In this document: piece by piece, positions 42,881 through 54,775 of the stretch | Layout: each line of letters opens with the position of its first letter | Numbering within the stretch: position 1 is the stretch's first letter | NCBI GenBank assembly: GCA_950022655.1 | Contig: OX465590.1 | Location: forward strand, 40,319,218-40,383,217 | Source: Alentia gelatinosa | Taxonomy: Eukaryota; Annelida; Polychaeta; Phyllodocida; Polynoidae | Reading direction: 5' to 3' | Length of the DNA stretch: 64,000 bases | Notes under the pieces: model-generated | Seen by the model: only the letters and a program-made list of their open reading frames with translations | Told to the model about the DNA's origin: nothing | The model's database searches: none | Program-made: the position numbers and the translations under genes

Positions 42881-45140
42881 CGATGAATAATAAATGAAAA
42901 TGCATAGGGGCCTTATTATAAATTTATACTAACAATATGAGAAACACATCTCAGGGAATGTCAATGCTCTCATTTCTAACAATCATTTGCAAAGATATAG
43001 TTTGTAGTCAAATACTATTTCATGACGTATGATGACGGTAGATGGAATATTAATGATGATTACCTCAAACATACTATTAGATTAGAATGATAATCAAACA
43101 CTGAATATAATTAGAATATACACGACGTAAATGACATTTCGCATAGCTATGAGTCATCTGGAATTCCTAGAAATAAAGGTACTAATTATGCTAGTTATGT
43201 TTCGTTATGCTAGTTTAAAAGGTCTAGGACTTCAGTCAGACACTGAAGATACTGACTTCGAAAGGCCAGTTCGGTGCTTCATAGCGTTACCAATAAATAA
43301 AAACAAACACGCCCAAAATGTCTATGATAATTGTTATGTAGTACCGGAACTATTTTCTCTTTACAAGTTAATCTTTCTATCAAGTCAATCTTTATCCTGG
43401 AGGATAATATTGGCTCAAGACCAAATGCCTATTTTCACATTGCTCTAGTGTGAGGATTGAACAGGTATTAATAACTTCTTCATTTGGTGAAGACAAATGC
43501 AGAGCAATTCCGATGGCATAAACCTAGATCATGATAAGGAAATATTGCAATATCAAATTTTTCTATAAATCATTCAAATTAGGCTTACCTCAATGCTATT
43601 TGAACACTATGCATTTAGATATAATTGTATACATAAGTAATAGTAATAGTAATAACTAAGTTTTAGTATCTATTATACAAAATAAATAGAAATATATGGC
43701 TGAGTTTGGAGAGCATTGAGCCCTTATTCTACCCCCAAGAAAGCAGTTAATACAGACTTATTATAGACAAATTATTCCCACTGAGCATTGGGAAACACCC
43801 CCCACCCCCCCACCCCCCTGCCCACCCGCCCACGACAAAGGGGTTTTATGACACTAGACCTTGTGACGGTCCTTATTTTTGAACAAACGATGTTGTAGAC
43901 TCCTGAGAGTCTTTAAGCGGTGACATCAAAACTGAGTCAAGTTCAATTTCTCTAAAATGTTTGAAGAGAGTCAGTAAGCAGCAGCGAATCCAGTAGAAGG
44001 CAACACTCTCGGGCCAGATGGCCCAATGTTCAGCACTCCTTGAATATATTCTCTTGAATATATTCTCTTAGAATTGAATGAATCATATATATGCTGGCTT
44101 AAATAAGTTCTGTTTACTGCTGCTAGTAATGCCAGGGTTGAGGTAGATGCTTATAATCACACCTACAGTGAACATCAGAGCGAGCTGCCGCTATACCCGA
44201 AAAGTCTGGCTTGGTGTGAACACATATTAGACCATGTGCGGCTACACTGGCTACCAGAGCAAATGCTTTGTAAAGCCTAGAGGTCTAGATTAGCTAGGTA
44301 TAGCCCTTAAGAGTAAGGGGGTAAGAACCCAAACACAGATGTACTAGGTACTACTATGAGTCAAGAACTTAACTGATTTTAATGACAGATTGTTCAGCTT
44401 ATATAGGGGACAGAGCCATTGTTAGTTCATGAAGCAGTCACTAGGTGGCTAGTAGTATGTCAGGCCCCATGGGGGGGGGGGGACATATAGATCTATATTC
44501 TGGCTCTTTGTTCTTATGAAATTCAACTACCTTTCAATGTTTTACCCTGGTTCCCTTGACTCTCTACACCCATCACAGAGCATGCTGAGATTATGGTTAA
44601 ACCCGGGACATGATGTTTTTCACATGGAACACTTTATATACATATGTGAGCAAGGCTAGAATTGTGACGCTTTCTAATTATCGCTCACTTCTTTTGTACC
44701 TCCACATTAGTGAAGAATACCTACTTTTTCACCTCTATTAGTGAAGAACACCTACTCGGGGGCGTCATGGCCGCCCCCATGGCTCATAGGCTATATGCTG
44801 GTACAGTCAGCATATTGCATCTTGACTCTATTTCAGGTGGTAAATTATTTCATCATAAAATTCTGTTTTGATTGGTCTTACTGGTGCTAAAGCCATACAT
44901 GATCTTTATGTGCAAACTCCTATTCATGAATATATGTCCCACATCTATCTCACCGGGAAATCCATCCAAAGCTCATGAAGTGCGGTGCACATGTATTCAT
45001 GTATGCACGTTATCTGGGTATGGTAATTTGGTATCTAAGGTTTCATCGTATTTAACTTTCCCTGATATAAACAACAAGGCTATATGATCAAAGTCTAACC
45101 TCTCTCTATTGGATATTCAGTATTTCTTAGGTCATCCTGT
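42881..45140. other. No gene recognised; C-run and G-run
   Basis: 43798-43840 is a C-rich run (CCCCCCACCCCCC) and 44469-44483 a G-run. The frame at 43131-43448 has no domain or compositional support. 44040-44080 has a duplicated TTGAATATATTCTCTT. Otherwise unassigned. Confidence 0.35.
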
Positions 45141-45441
45141 TATATTAGGAAACATCCTTACTGTGGACGAAACGGTTCCTGTTCGAGGTCAGTCTTCAAT
45201 TTCATACTGGCTGACGCCACAGGCGGAAGGCGGTATGAAATCAAAGACTGACTGAGAACGAATAGCGTTTCGTCCACAGTAAGGACGTTTGCTTATTATT
45301 ATATACCTGAAATTGATGAGAAAAAAAAACATTTTCATGACTTATTATGTCACTCTCACAGCGGGCACAAACATTATTATTACTGCACCCCTAGCAGCGG
45401 GCAGTATTTCATAGAAATTCGCACACAGGTATATAATAATA
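45141..45441 (+). mobile_element. About 300-bp two-hairpin MITE (GGACGAAACG family), copy 2
   Basis: AACATCCTTACTGTGGACG / CGTCCACAGTAAGGACGTTT, then TTATTATATACCTGAAATT / CAGGTATATAATAATA. Same layout as 24553-24856. Confidence 0.8.
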
Positions 45442-46395
45442 TAGGTAACATCAATGAGAAGACCAAAAACGAAAGTCTAGCCTCAAACCCTATTACGATT
45501 AGCACTAAGCCTCGTTCTTACTGGCCATCGGAAATGGTGTTTTGTAAACGGGTATCTGTGGTTTCAGCGGGTTCACCTTGGCTCCCTATACACTGATCCC
45601 CACAGTGTTTTATCCTAGGTGGCGCCATGTTCTGACTTAGCACAGTGCTAACCCAGACTTAGCATAGTAACTCCAGGTTTCTGGAGACTCATACCTACTT
45701 CTCTATCTCATTGAGAACTACCCGGATCGGCATTGTGGTTCTTTCTGATGAAATCAGTAGTTAATAATGGCATTTGAAGATCCACCTATAGTTAAGGTAG
45801 ACTGGTTCCCTGCCCTATTAAAATATGGGACAGGTAACGCCTTACTTTTGAGCGACCTTGAACTGTCAGTCATGCCAGCTCTTTTGGTTCTTTACTTGAC
45901 TATTCTAGGTCTGCCATGGTGGCACTCTCCCAGCAGGTCTTTCACGGAAGTAACGCGCAGGATCTCTGCTAGGAGAGTGTCATGGTGGCACAATCCCACA
46001 ACGCACCAGAAAAATGGAGGCGTTACCCATAATGCACCAAAAAATGGGGGCGTTACCTGGCCTTATATGTGAACACATAGGCCAGGTTTCCAGGCTATAG
46101 TTGAGGCAGTATGCAGCCTCACAGGAAGTCAAGATCAGTTTCCTTCCTAGACTCTAGTACAGTCTGTTACCGCCAGGGCCAGGGCGCACAGGCTCAAACT
46201 AGGACTGTTATGCGCTGCCATTTTGAGTCTGGAATTCCTGCCTCCGCTGGTACTATGCTGCCCTCAGTGGTTTGCCAGTAACGAGAGTATTACTCTTCAA
46301 GCATAGGTCCTAAAATTAGAACAGCCAATCACAAAATTCCTTTCTCCCATCAGGCAGAGGGAACAGGCAAATGGGAGCTGTGCTCTGTTAGACCC
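45442..46395. other. No gene recognised
   Basis: 45980-46050 has two copies of AAAATGGAGGCGTTACC/AAAATGGGGGCGTTACC. No supported frame; the 101-codon frame at 45767 lacks any domain. Confidence 0.35.
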
Positions 46396-46399
46396 TTAA

Positions 46400-46832
46400 G
46401 GGGGGCGTCCACCAACCAGGACAAGGTTACGACAAGCCCCGACAAGAAAGTTCCAATTGGGGCCTTGTCGTAGCCTTGTCGTGAGAAGGGGAGCTCTGCG
46501 ACAGCATTGTCGGGGCTTGTCGTAGGTTGCACGCTCCACCTAAACATTCTATCCTAGACCTCTGCGACAACCTCCCGACATGCCACGAAACCCCACGACA
46601 AGGCTCCAAAATCGAACATGTTCAATTTTGTCATAACCTTGTCGGAAGGCCCCCAACAGGCCCCCGACAATCTTCATGCTGCATCCTGTCGTGGCCTTGT
46701 CGTAGACTCTTGTCGGGAACTAGGGTCCACCAACCACAACAAGGCTACGACAACCCTTCCAATCGTGGGCCTTTCGTGGACCTTGTCGGAAAGCCATTGT
46801 CGTAGCCTTGTCGTGGTTGGTGGACGCCCCCC
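46400..46832. mobile_element. Foldback element, GCGTCCACCAACCACGACAAGG family, copy 2
   Basis: TTAA at 46396-46399, then GGGGGGCGTCCACCAACC; right end GGTTGGTGGACGCCCCCC followed by TTTA. Dense GACAAGG/CCTTGTC words. The cleanest copy of this family. Confidence 0.85.
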
Positions 46833-47960
46833 TTTACGGTACGTAAGCCTTATATATGTGATGCGGTCTGTAAATGGACTACTTCCTTCCTTGATATGTA
46901 TAAGTATGAGACCTCTGGTGTTGAATTTACAAACTAGCTAGTATAAAGAATGGTGTACTGTGAACTATTTATCGCAATGCACATTACACTGCAATCTCGC
47001 AAAGAATGTTTTGACTGCAGTTGTGAGGTAAGTACTGAGGAAAATCAAATGATATACATGGATATCTTTAAATCTAAGACGCAAATGTTGAATACAATGA
47101 CTAGTTTACTTTCGATTTTTTACGAGACAGACCAATTTAATTAAGACTGAATGCCATCAGTAGCAATATTCTGAAAGTTATAACTCCGTTTAATAGCTAG
47201 TTAATGGTCACAAATAGCGATATTTAACTGCGAAAATACGAATTACTACGCATAACACATAGCTTTTTGTTTAAATTCATGAGTTCCATCCCCAATTATG
47301 AGAGCAATAAAATGGAAATTTGAGATGGATTAGGCAAAACATCAAAACACAGACATATAATTACACAAAGTCTAGCTAGCTAGCATACTACTTCTGTAAA
47401 CTAAATTATTTATCGTCCGTGGAGTGCGACTAATGATAGCAGGTAATTTTCTTGGTTTAAGAAATAACCCTCTGTAATTATATATGCACTTTTTTACTCG
47501 TCCCAATGCTGGGAATGTAATTTGCTTTGTTTTAACTTTGTCAGTCCTACGCTAACAATTGACTTCTCTTAGCAATCGATATATCTACTTCAGGAAGGGA
47601 ATAAATGACACAAAGCATATGTGAGGTGGCCGACACATCTAAGTACGCTCCACTTCTACTTGATGACGATTCTGCATGTCGGGATGAAGCATTTCCTGAA
47701 CGAGGAAGGCACATAAACATGTAAATGTGAAATATCTAATGATGACTCACAAAACTTGGGGAAAAAATGAATAGATAAAAACTGATAGAAAACATGCAAT
47801 TTCCTCTATAGCTGATGATGCATACCTAGCATGCTTATGAATAACTAATACATATTGCAACTATTACCTGCCAATGTTCTGTCTGGGCGATATATAGGGA
47901 GGTATTTAGGCATCAATGAACATTTGTAGTGTTGCTATTACTTTGTTTTATTAACCACCT
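46833..47960. other. No gene recognised
   Basis: AT-rich, no repeat match, no supported frame. Confidence 0.35.
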
Positions 47961-48172
47961 AATACGGAGTCTCCATAGGAATAGCATTGGGTGTGAGTAT
48001 TTTGCTACCAGGAGATTACAGAGGCCCGTAACCTCCTGCAGGAGATTACTGGAAATAGTTCCCCAAAATCCTCGGACTAGACTCTTCGTAATCACCTCAC
48101 TATCGTTCGGAGATTACTACGCGTCTTGTCCTCGGAGATTACTGCCGCTTGTATCTGAAGCCAGTTAATATT
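47961..48172. mobile_element. Decayed relative of the minisatellite-bearing foldback
   Basis: CACCTAATACGGAGTCTCC resembles the minisatellite unit. The palindrome that follows ends TCGGAGATTACTGCCGCTTG and TATCTGAAGCCAGTTAATAT as at 1-345. GGAGATTAC is repeated five times in the middle. Confidence 0.5.
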
Positions 48173-49904
48173 GTGTATATATCTATCTGGAAACTTGTTA
48201 TGTGTTGAAATAACTTAAAGTGAGAAGTTTAAAGCTTTGAATATACAACAGTTATTGCTTCATCTTTACTATGTTAATTGAAATATTCCTCTTGATTCGC
48301 TAGGCTTAGCTGTCATATGATATTTGTGTATCATCCCACGCGAATTCTACGTTGCAAATATCACTGATATACATGAGGTCTTTGAAAACAAGGAAGCATA
48401 TATACTTTAAAACAACAGTTTGCCACCTAAAAAAACTATAATTATATTGATTATCAGATCATAAATGATGGTATATCTGTGAATTAGGATTTTAGTACCT
48501 CATATATCTTTCAAATATCTTCATGCTTTCATGCACAAGGATCAATTATCAAGGACAAACTTGATTTTCCGTCCAATTACCCACTGAAATTGTTACTATT
48601 TGCTGAATCTATCAAACATTAGCTTAAATCATCCCTTTTTGTACGTTTCTTTTCGGCATTCGGTACACCCACTCCCTGACCCACCACATTGTTTACAGCA
48701 ATACTCAAATACCATAGAGCATTTATGACTTTTTTTCATGTTTTTTTTTTCTTCAAATGCTATAATGGCGGAATCCACCCTGTGACGAATCGTAATTTGC
48801 GGCTGACTATTTTCATCAGTTTTGGATATAATCACAGTAGTAAAAACTACAATGGTTTTTCCAGCGCCAAACAATTTCGACCTAGATCCAGGTCGGAGTA
48901 GCACTAAACGTGGTACGCTTCTTCCCTATGGAAAGCGCTATAAAAAGTTCTCTATAAATATTTCATCTGTTTTTTCGGGCTGACGTCCTGTGTACTTAAC
49001 AAAAATCCAAAATGAAATAAATTCAGCACTCTCTGTGTATTTGAGTAAAAAGTATGAAACATAAAAGCGTGTAGAAAGTTTGTCCCGACATAGACGCCAC
49101 TAAAACAGCGAGGTTCCAGACAGACTGGTATTTTCACAGAGAGAATCGAAATTACCGCCGCTAAGTTTTCAGCTGTCAGCTTTGGATTTTCCCGGGGAAA
49201 AATGATCAAATTATTGACGGCGCAGACGATTGAGAATATCACGGATGAGAGGGGACTGGACCCATGAGAATAATCAAGTTTCTAAATATTCAATTTTGCG
49301 ATGTTTGTTCTGGGTCGGTCGATGAAGCAGGGAGGTAGAGTGAATGCGGCCACGCTCGATGATTAAAGTCAAACATGGCGCTTGAAAAAAAGACGCGGGA
49401 AAAAAACACTCGAAAATGTCGTCTGCCTTTTCAAACAGAGGTCAGGCAAGGTCATGTAGACTTGTCCTATTTATATGAACATATACCTACATCGCATGTA
49501 CACAGATAGTATACATATATAACTAAATCGTGTAATTATGTTAGAAAGAGACAGCTTTCATCTAGATACTTTAAAAATTGTCATTTTAAAGTATGCGTAT
49601 AGTTCGTCAAATGCAGTAATTGACAGTGTACTTGCACACTTACACATAGATATACATTGGTGCATTGGCTGATGTACATATATATTTACTATCTACTATT
49701 CATTTGTCCACACTTATATACATCTATCCAGCCTTACATGTATAGATATTCAGATACCTATACAGGATAGAATTAGCAACCAGTTATACATACATTCGAT
49801 CATGTATAAGTACATGCATCAATGAATGCTTCCATATACATGTATATCCTTTTAAACATGTATACAAACATACATAAATACCCAACCATTTATTCATTTT
49901 TAGC
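48173..49904. other. No gene recognised; moderate CpG island at 49.05-49.43 kb
   Basis: 49050-49430 is CpG-richer, with ACGCGGGAAAA (E2F-like, about 49393) and CATGGCGCTT. Two minus-strand frames (48629-48904 and 48952-49242) have no recognised domain. It could be a second promoter or exon region; unproven. Confidence 0.35.
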
Positions 49905-50145
49905 AACATATATCCATACAAAGTGTACATAGAAAACACATAGGGAGTGAGAAATAGTGCGTGCCTAAATGAACTAATATCGGTACGCCACTTGTCAGGA
50001 AAAGATGGATGATAATACAATATAGACTGGTTTCAGATAAAAGCGGTTGTATGCTCCTTGGAGTTGACTCAGCGCAATATCCTCGTATGCGCTCGGACAT
50101 TACTATCCTCTGGGAGCATACATCCGCTTGTGTCTAAACTAGTCA
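49905..50145 (+). mobile_element. Minisatellite-bearing foldback, short copy
   Basis: Half a minisatellite unit (GTACATAGAAAACACATAGG), the linker ATAGTGCGTGCC, then the GACTGGTTTCAGATAAAAGC palindrome. Matches 1-345 with fewer minisatellite units. Confidence 0.7.
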
Positions 50146-51458
50146 ATATTGTGTATGTGTTTGCATACATCTCTACAACTTATCCACCTATCCCCATCTA
50201 TCCACCATCCCCAAACCTTGAGTCATGCAAATACGTATCTATATTCCTACCATCAATATAATGCAAATAGACTTAGTTTGAACACAGACTACAATAGCGC
50301 TTGCATTTCCAAGCAACGCAAATCCAACCGTAAACAAGAAAAACACATCATATTTTCGAAGAATTGATTTCACTTGCAGTTCTGGAGAATCCATTTGTCT
50401 ATAAAGGTTGATTTTAGATTCACTTCTATTCCTATCCAACAATCATAGCAGAGTTTCTATTCAAAATTCGCTAAATATAGGTATTGAATCCCCAAAGAAA
50501 GTATGAAAATAGAAAAGCGTTGTACATTCTTAGCAAAACACCACAGCAACTATGCCATTATTCGGGTCCTTTGATAGACGCTACACTTGTTGAAGGAAAA
50601 TAATACAACATTCTTCTATGGGTGCCAGTGCCTTTCTAACCCAATAAAAGTTTCGTTTTCTTTGCAAAATCAGCCAACATGTTGAATTAGGGGACAAAAA
50701 AAATAATATATGAGCAGGGAAAATTGACGTTGAAGTGAACGTGAAAAATCAAGTATACCAACAACTGATGTTGTGTTTTGTATCAAGAATCATCGAGCGG
50801 AAATACATTTTCAGAATAGCTTCGGTTGTCAATATCGGTAATTCGGAGTGCAAATAGGCGGTATCGTCCGGGAGAAATAAAGTATTAGTTTCCCAATATT
50901 GCGTAATTTGCCCGTGTTTCTCATATAAAAGTCATCAAAGGAGGAAAGGTGCATAGACCAAATAACGAGGGACCTGGGAAAGTCTACGTTGGGGACATCG
51001 TATAAAAGCAAGAGAGGTGCATGGATATAGTCTTGATCATATCGAAGTTTGAGAGTGTTTATATTCAGACATTATTTGTGAGGGACCATTCTCTTGTCAA
51101 GTTGTAAAACTTTGTTGAGACTGTGGCCTAGATACTGGAAACGAACTCCGTCGCCATATACTCGGTGATAAAAAAGGGCCATTCCTCCTTCATTTCCCTC
51201 GAATGAATTACAATATGTAAAACATTTATGTAGGGTATTTCCCCAAATCCTTCGGAATTCGGATGACTTCATTGTGTGAGTAGCTATTCCATATACACAC
51301 CGAAAGTAAAAGGGCACACCATAAAATTATGGATTTTTTTTTTGGTCAGGGATGCTAGTAGCCCTTGAATAAAATCCCTGGAGTCATTTGTGGCATTGAC
51401 CCCCCTCCCCACGACCCCACCACAAAGAAGAAGCTTGCTGGTAAGTAACAGCTGTACT
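50146..51458. other. No gene recognised
   Basis: AT-rich. No repeat match and no supported frame. 51395-51420 is C-rich. Confidence 0.35.
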
Positions 51459-51612
51459 TATATAGAACGTCCTGACCATGCTGTACAAGTCACAGAACGA
51501 GATGCTAATTTACCGTTTATACGGACCGAGGCATTTATGCCGAGTTCCGTACAAACGGTAAATTAGCATCGAGTTCTGTGACTTGTACAAGCATGGTTGG
51601 ACGTTATATATT
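51459..51612. mobile_element. Near-perfect long hairpin (foldback)
   Basis: TGTACAAGTCACAGAAC and GATGCTAATTTACCGTTT on the left pair with AAACGGTAAATTAGCATC and GTTCTGTGACTTGTACA on the right, around a centre of CGGACCGAGGCATTTATGCC. The arms show only a few mismatches, so it is recent or conserved. Single copy. Confidence 0.85.
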
Positions 51613-52099
51613 TACAATATACCCGAAATTTAAAAAAAAAATCAATTTCATTTTTCTTAACAACCAAAATGTTAATAAATGTGTATGCCTAGGTGGTCCG
51701 TATTTTAGTGTACGGACCGGCGGTCCGTACAGTATTTTTACGTCATATGCCAAAACGGTGCGTATTTACAGTATATACAGCATGGGTATATAGTAATACA
51801 GTGTATGTGCTCTCCAATCAGAACACTATTTATTATGCCCTATTGATGTAATACTAAATATCTGCATGGGAGAGTGTAATATGAAGCTGGTTCCCGGTGT
51901 TGGTTATGGATTCAAAGTGCTTTGTATGGTAACTAGTCAAGGGTTTCAGGGATTTTAGGGATTCTTATCCGTGCATTATCTATGGCAGCTTATCAGGGAA
52001 AACCCTGAAGATCATAGAATTAATGATGCACACATTTATAGAGAAGTTAGGTATAGGAGGCTCTATAGATAAAATGGGGTTGCCATACACGGCTTCTAT
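51613..52099. other. No gene recognised; small palindrome
   Basis: 51705-51740 carries GTACGGACC and GGTCCGTAC around GGC, a perfect palindrome that reuses the TACGGACC word from the hairpin centre at 51516. Otherwise unassigned. Confidence 0.4.
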
Positions 52100-52200
52100 C
52101 AAGGCCTCAAAATACTTTGACTTATGAAATACTATGCTATTTAAACTCGATGGGATACGAACTCTGGCCGTAATCTTTCATAGTTTTCTACTATAGTCTA
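52100..52200 (+). mobile_element. Half of a TATCTCACCCC-family MITE
   Basis: TATTTAAACTCGATGGGATACG to TTTCATAGTTTTCTACTATAG matches only the last third of the 298-bp element. Confidence 0.55.
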
Positions 52201-52339
52201 TTAGATCATATGGTTTCAACACACAAATGAAGCCTATTATGTGTGCGTTTCCAGCAGCCTTATTTTGGATACAAAATGGCAGCACATTAAATGTAAGCTG
52301 GACCCGGTCTATATACTCCGTAACTGCATGTTGGAAGAA

Positions 52340-52505
52340 GAAGGAATAGAGGGAAACTATGTTCCGGTGAGAGAAAGTCGAAGTTACGAGGTAAGGCTCA
52401 GAAAAATTACTGCCCAAGGCCTTGGCTGCAGGCAGTATTTTTCCAAGCCTTACCGAGTAACTCAGACTTTCTGTCTCCGGAAACTTGGTTTCCCTATTCC
52501 TACAT
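52340..52505. mobile_element. Foldback element (single copy)
   Basis: GAGAAAGTCGAAGTTACGAG with GGTAAGGCT and ACTGCC pairs with GGCAGT, AGCCTTACC and GAGTAACTCAGACTTTCTG. The open frames on both strands through it (52178-52630) are explained by the inverted repeat. Confidence 0.65.
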
Positions 52506-52630
52506 ACCTTCAAAAGTGGTTCAATGACGATAATTAGCATTATTTGCGCACCCACCATTAAACTCGAAGCCAGATCCAACCTTATGGAGTAACCTAACAC
52601 TGTATATTTTCTCCCCACTGAATTTTGCAA

Positions 52631-53008
52631 GGGACGATTTGATTGGTCTAAATGTCAACCTTGGATAGTATATGGCAACCTTGGGTAGTATACATAAGTT
52701 ACTCCACCCCCCAGAACGTTGTGTAAGCATAGAGTGTGCGGGCATAGGTATATAGGAATAGGAATTACACACCTACCATTCAATATCTAATATGGACACA
52801 TCTAGGATACATATATGTGCCGTTATAGATAGGTAGGGGGCGTTGTGATCTGCCTCGGTACTGTGGTGTGCGAGCTAAAAACCACGCGACTGTGGAGAAA
52901 AGAAAACTTTACCAAGAGGGAGATTTCCCCGGAGACCTATGTCTGTTAGCCATCAAACATTAAGGAGAGAAGGAGTCTTCAAACATGGGTAAATTTGAAT
53001 ATTTAAGC
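52631..53008. other. No gene recognised
   Basis: A small direct repeat, AACCTTGGATAGTATA/AACCTTGGGTAGTATA, is at 52658-52692. No supported frame. Confidence 0.35.
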
Positions 53009-53433
53009 AGAACTGTCTTTAGAAACGTATTTTGAACCACTACGCCACAAGTTTGGATGCGTAGGAATCGTCACGAGGCGTAGCCGAGTGATGATACGGA
53101 GCATCCAAACGAGTGAGCGTAGTGGTTCAAAATACGTTTCGAAAGCGGTTCTGTTTTTATCTCACCCCCAACACGGACCTTACAGTCGATTTTAAGCAAT
53201 AATATAATCATGTATTGAATTGTTCAAACAATAGCGTCGGAACTATTGTTGCTGCAGCTGTGGTTCAAACAATGGCGCCGGAACTATTTTCTTTTCCGCG
53301 ACGTTCATTGGTCGCACCATACATAGATTCTCCGCCACTGCAATGGCAGAGAATTGACACTCTACGTAGGTGAGCGTGGCGTATTTTATTTCAACGTTAA
53401 CTCAATGGCACAACCTGTACCAGGGGTGGGATA
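53009..53433. mobile_element. Composite foldback: hairpin plus TCTCACCCC segment, copy 2
   Basis: The hairpin 53009-53153 pairs AGAAACGTATTTTGAACCAC with GTGGTTCAAAATACGTTTC. It is followed by TTTTTATCTCACCCCC (53155) and an inverted end CAGGGGTGGGATAAAA (about 53433). Same order as 1153-1437. Confidence 0.6.
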
Positions 53434-53456
53434 AAAGTTTGTACGGCATGGGCAGG

Positions 53457-53770
53457 CGGGGTGGGGAGTTAGCTCAGTGGTTAGGACACTGGACTTGTAA
53501 CCCCAAGGTTATAGGACTTTGTGGGTTTGGGTCCCACTGCAGCCACTGTTCTCCTTCACATCCAGCAGTAGTAGATTTACTGTTATATCGAATCCTTCTC
53601 ATACCATGACTATGTGGTGTGGGAAGTAAAGGAACTCTCACCTTGGTAAATAAATGTGTAGGGGTGAGATTTCTACCTGAAATCATCACATAGATTCGAT
53701 CACCACCCTCGTGGTGTAAAAGAACCTTGAGAAAGTCTGGTAAGGACCTATAATGACGTTAAATCAAACA
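53457..53770 (+). mobile_element. tRNA-derived SINE, copy 1
   Basis: The head GGGGAGTTAGCTCAGTGGTT has a tRNA A box; a CTTGTAA anticodon-like loop (Thr TGT type) and GGGTTTGGGTCCCA as a B-box region follow. The body contains CTCATACCATGACTATGTGG, GGGTGAGATTTCTACCT and TTCGATCACCACCCTCGTGG, and ends AGTCTGGTAAGGACC...GACGTTAAATCAAAC. It matches 62491-62911 (minus strand). Confidence 0.8.
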
Positions 53771-53787
53771 GAACCCTCTAAAACCCC

Positions 53788-54100
53788 ATTTCCATTGGCC
53801 GACGAAAATGGCACTGATTATTTGAGTTCCCCTACAATTCTGTCGGTGGTGCCACTGACTGTATGTCGGTATCAATTCAGCGGTGATGGTGTATTGTAGG
53901 CACTATGTCTACTATATTTTCTTGATAGAAACAGATTTGTAATTTACATTGTTATATAATCTATGCAAAATTAATCTGTGAGCATTCTCTGCAGGTCTAG
54001 TTTCTATTCTCCGATCTGGTATCAGTGTACCCAAACATCTACCGGTAGTTCCCGACTGCAGATCGGTTTCCAAATAGTCGGCCAATTGAAACGGGCTATT
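53788..54100. mobile_element. Foldback element, TTTCCATTGGCCGACGA family, copy 2
   Basis: CCCATTTCCATTGGCCGACG on the left and GTCGGCCAATTGAAACGGGC on the right, with GTCGGT and CGGTGGTG words inside. More diverged than 6082-6276. Confidence 0.6.
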
Positions 54101-54267
54101 ATATAATCTTTTCCATACTTTTCCTTGATGCTTTGCGCATCCAAACTCGTGGAGTATCGTTTATTTATGCGATTCTTAATCCAGTTCTATATAAGTGTTC
54201 AGTCTTGAATGACCTTAGAGATATTGACTGATATTGTTTGTTACCTATCATGTGGATAATAAAAACA

Positions 54268-54680
54268 GAAAACCATTCCCCTAACCCTATCCCTAACCCT
54301 AACCCTTTCCCTATCCCTAACCCTATCCCAAACCTTAAGGCCTGGCGTCCACCTACTACGATAGAAATTTAGACCTTCCCGATATGGCACCGATACAAAA
54401 AGCAAATATCGGAGACATATCGGGAAGGTGCAAAATCGTAGACATATGTCTAGACATGCCAATCCACCACGCATTGCATGGAGTTTTTATCGTTGTCTAA
54501 TCGCAGAAACGTGGTCAACTGCCCCGATATTAGGTGACCCTCCGACGCCATTTTGACTTTTCATCGGGAGGTGCATCGTAGACCATATCGGAGCCATATC
54601 GTAGTAGGTGGACGCCGGGCCTTACCCTAACCCTAACCCTAACCCTATCCCTAACCCTTTCCCTGACCTTAACCCTATCC
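54268..54680. repeat. Telomere-like CCCTAA/CCCTAT tract split by a foldback
   Basis: CCCTAACCC and CCCTATCCC words occupy 54275-54334 and 54624-54680, with a foldback inserted between. The CTCGACCCG arms of the other telomere-like elements are not seen here. 54685-54775 is GC-rich, with GGGGCCGAG repeated. Confidence 0.75.
54339..54621. mobile_element. Foldback element, GCGTCCACCTACTACGATA family, copy 4
   Basis: TTAA (54335-54338), then GGCCTGGCGTCCACCTACT; right end AGTAGGTGGACGCCGGGCC followed by TTAC. Inserted in the telomere-like tract. Confidence 0.85.
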
Positions 54681-54775
54681 AGTAACCCTGCTAAGGAAGC
54701 GCGAAACGCGGCCGTGAGGGGGCCGAGATGACACCGCGAAACGGGGGCCGAGGTGGCGAAGGGGCCGAGACATCC

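Noticed and set aside
52178..52630. 150-codon minus-strand frame
   Set aside because: It crosses a MITE remnant and a foldback whose inverted arms keep both strands open; no domain is seen.
53457..53537. Functional tRNA-Thr gene
   Set aside because: The stems do not pair properly, a long SINE body follows, and a second copy with the same body exists at 62491-62911.
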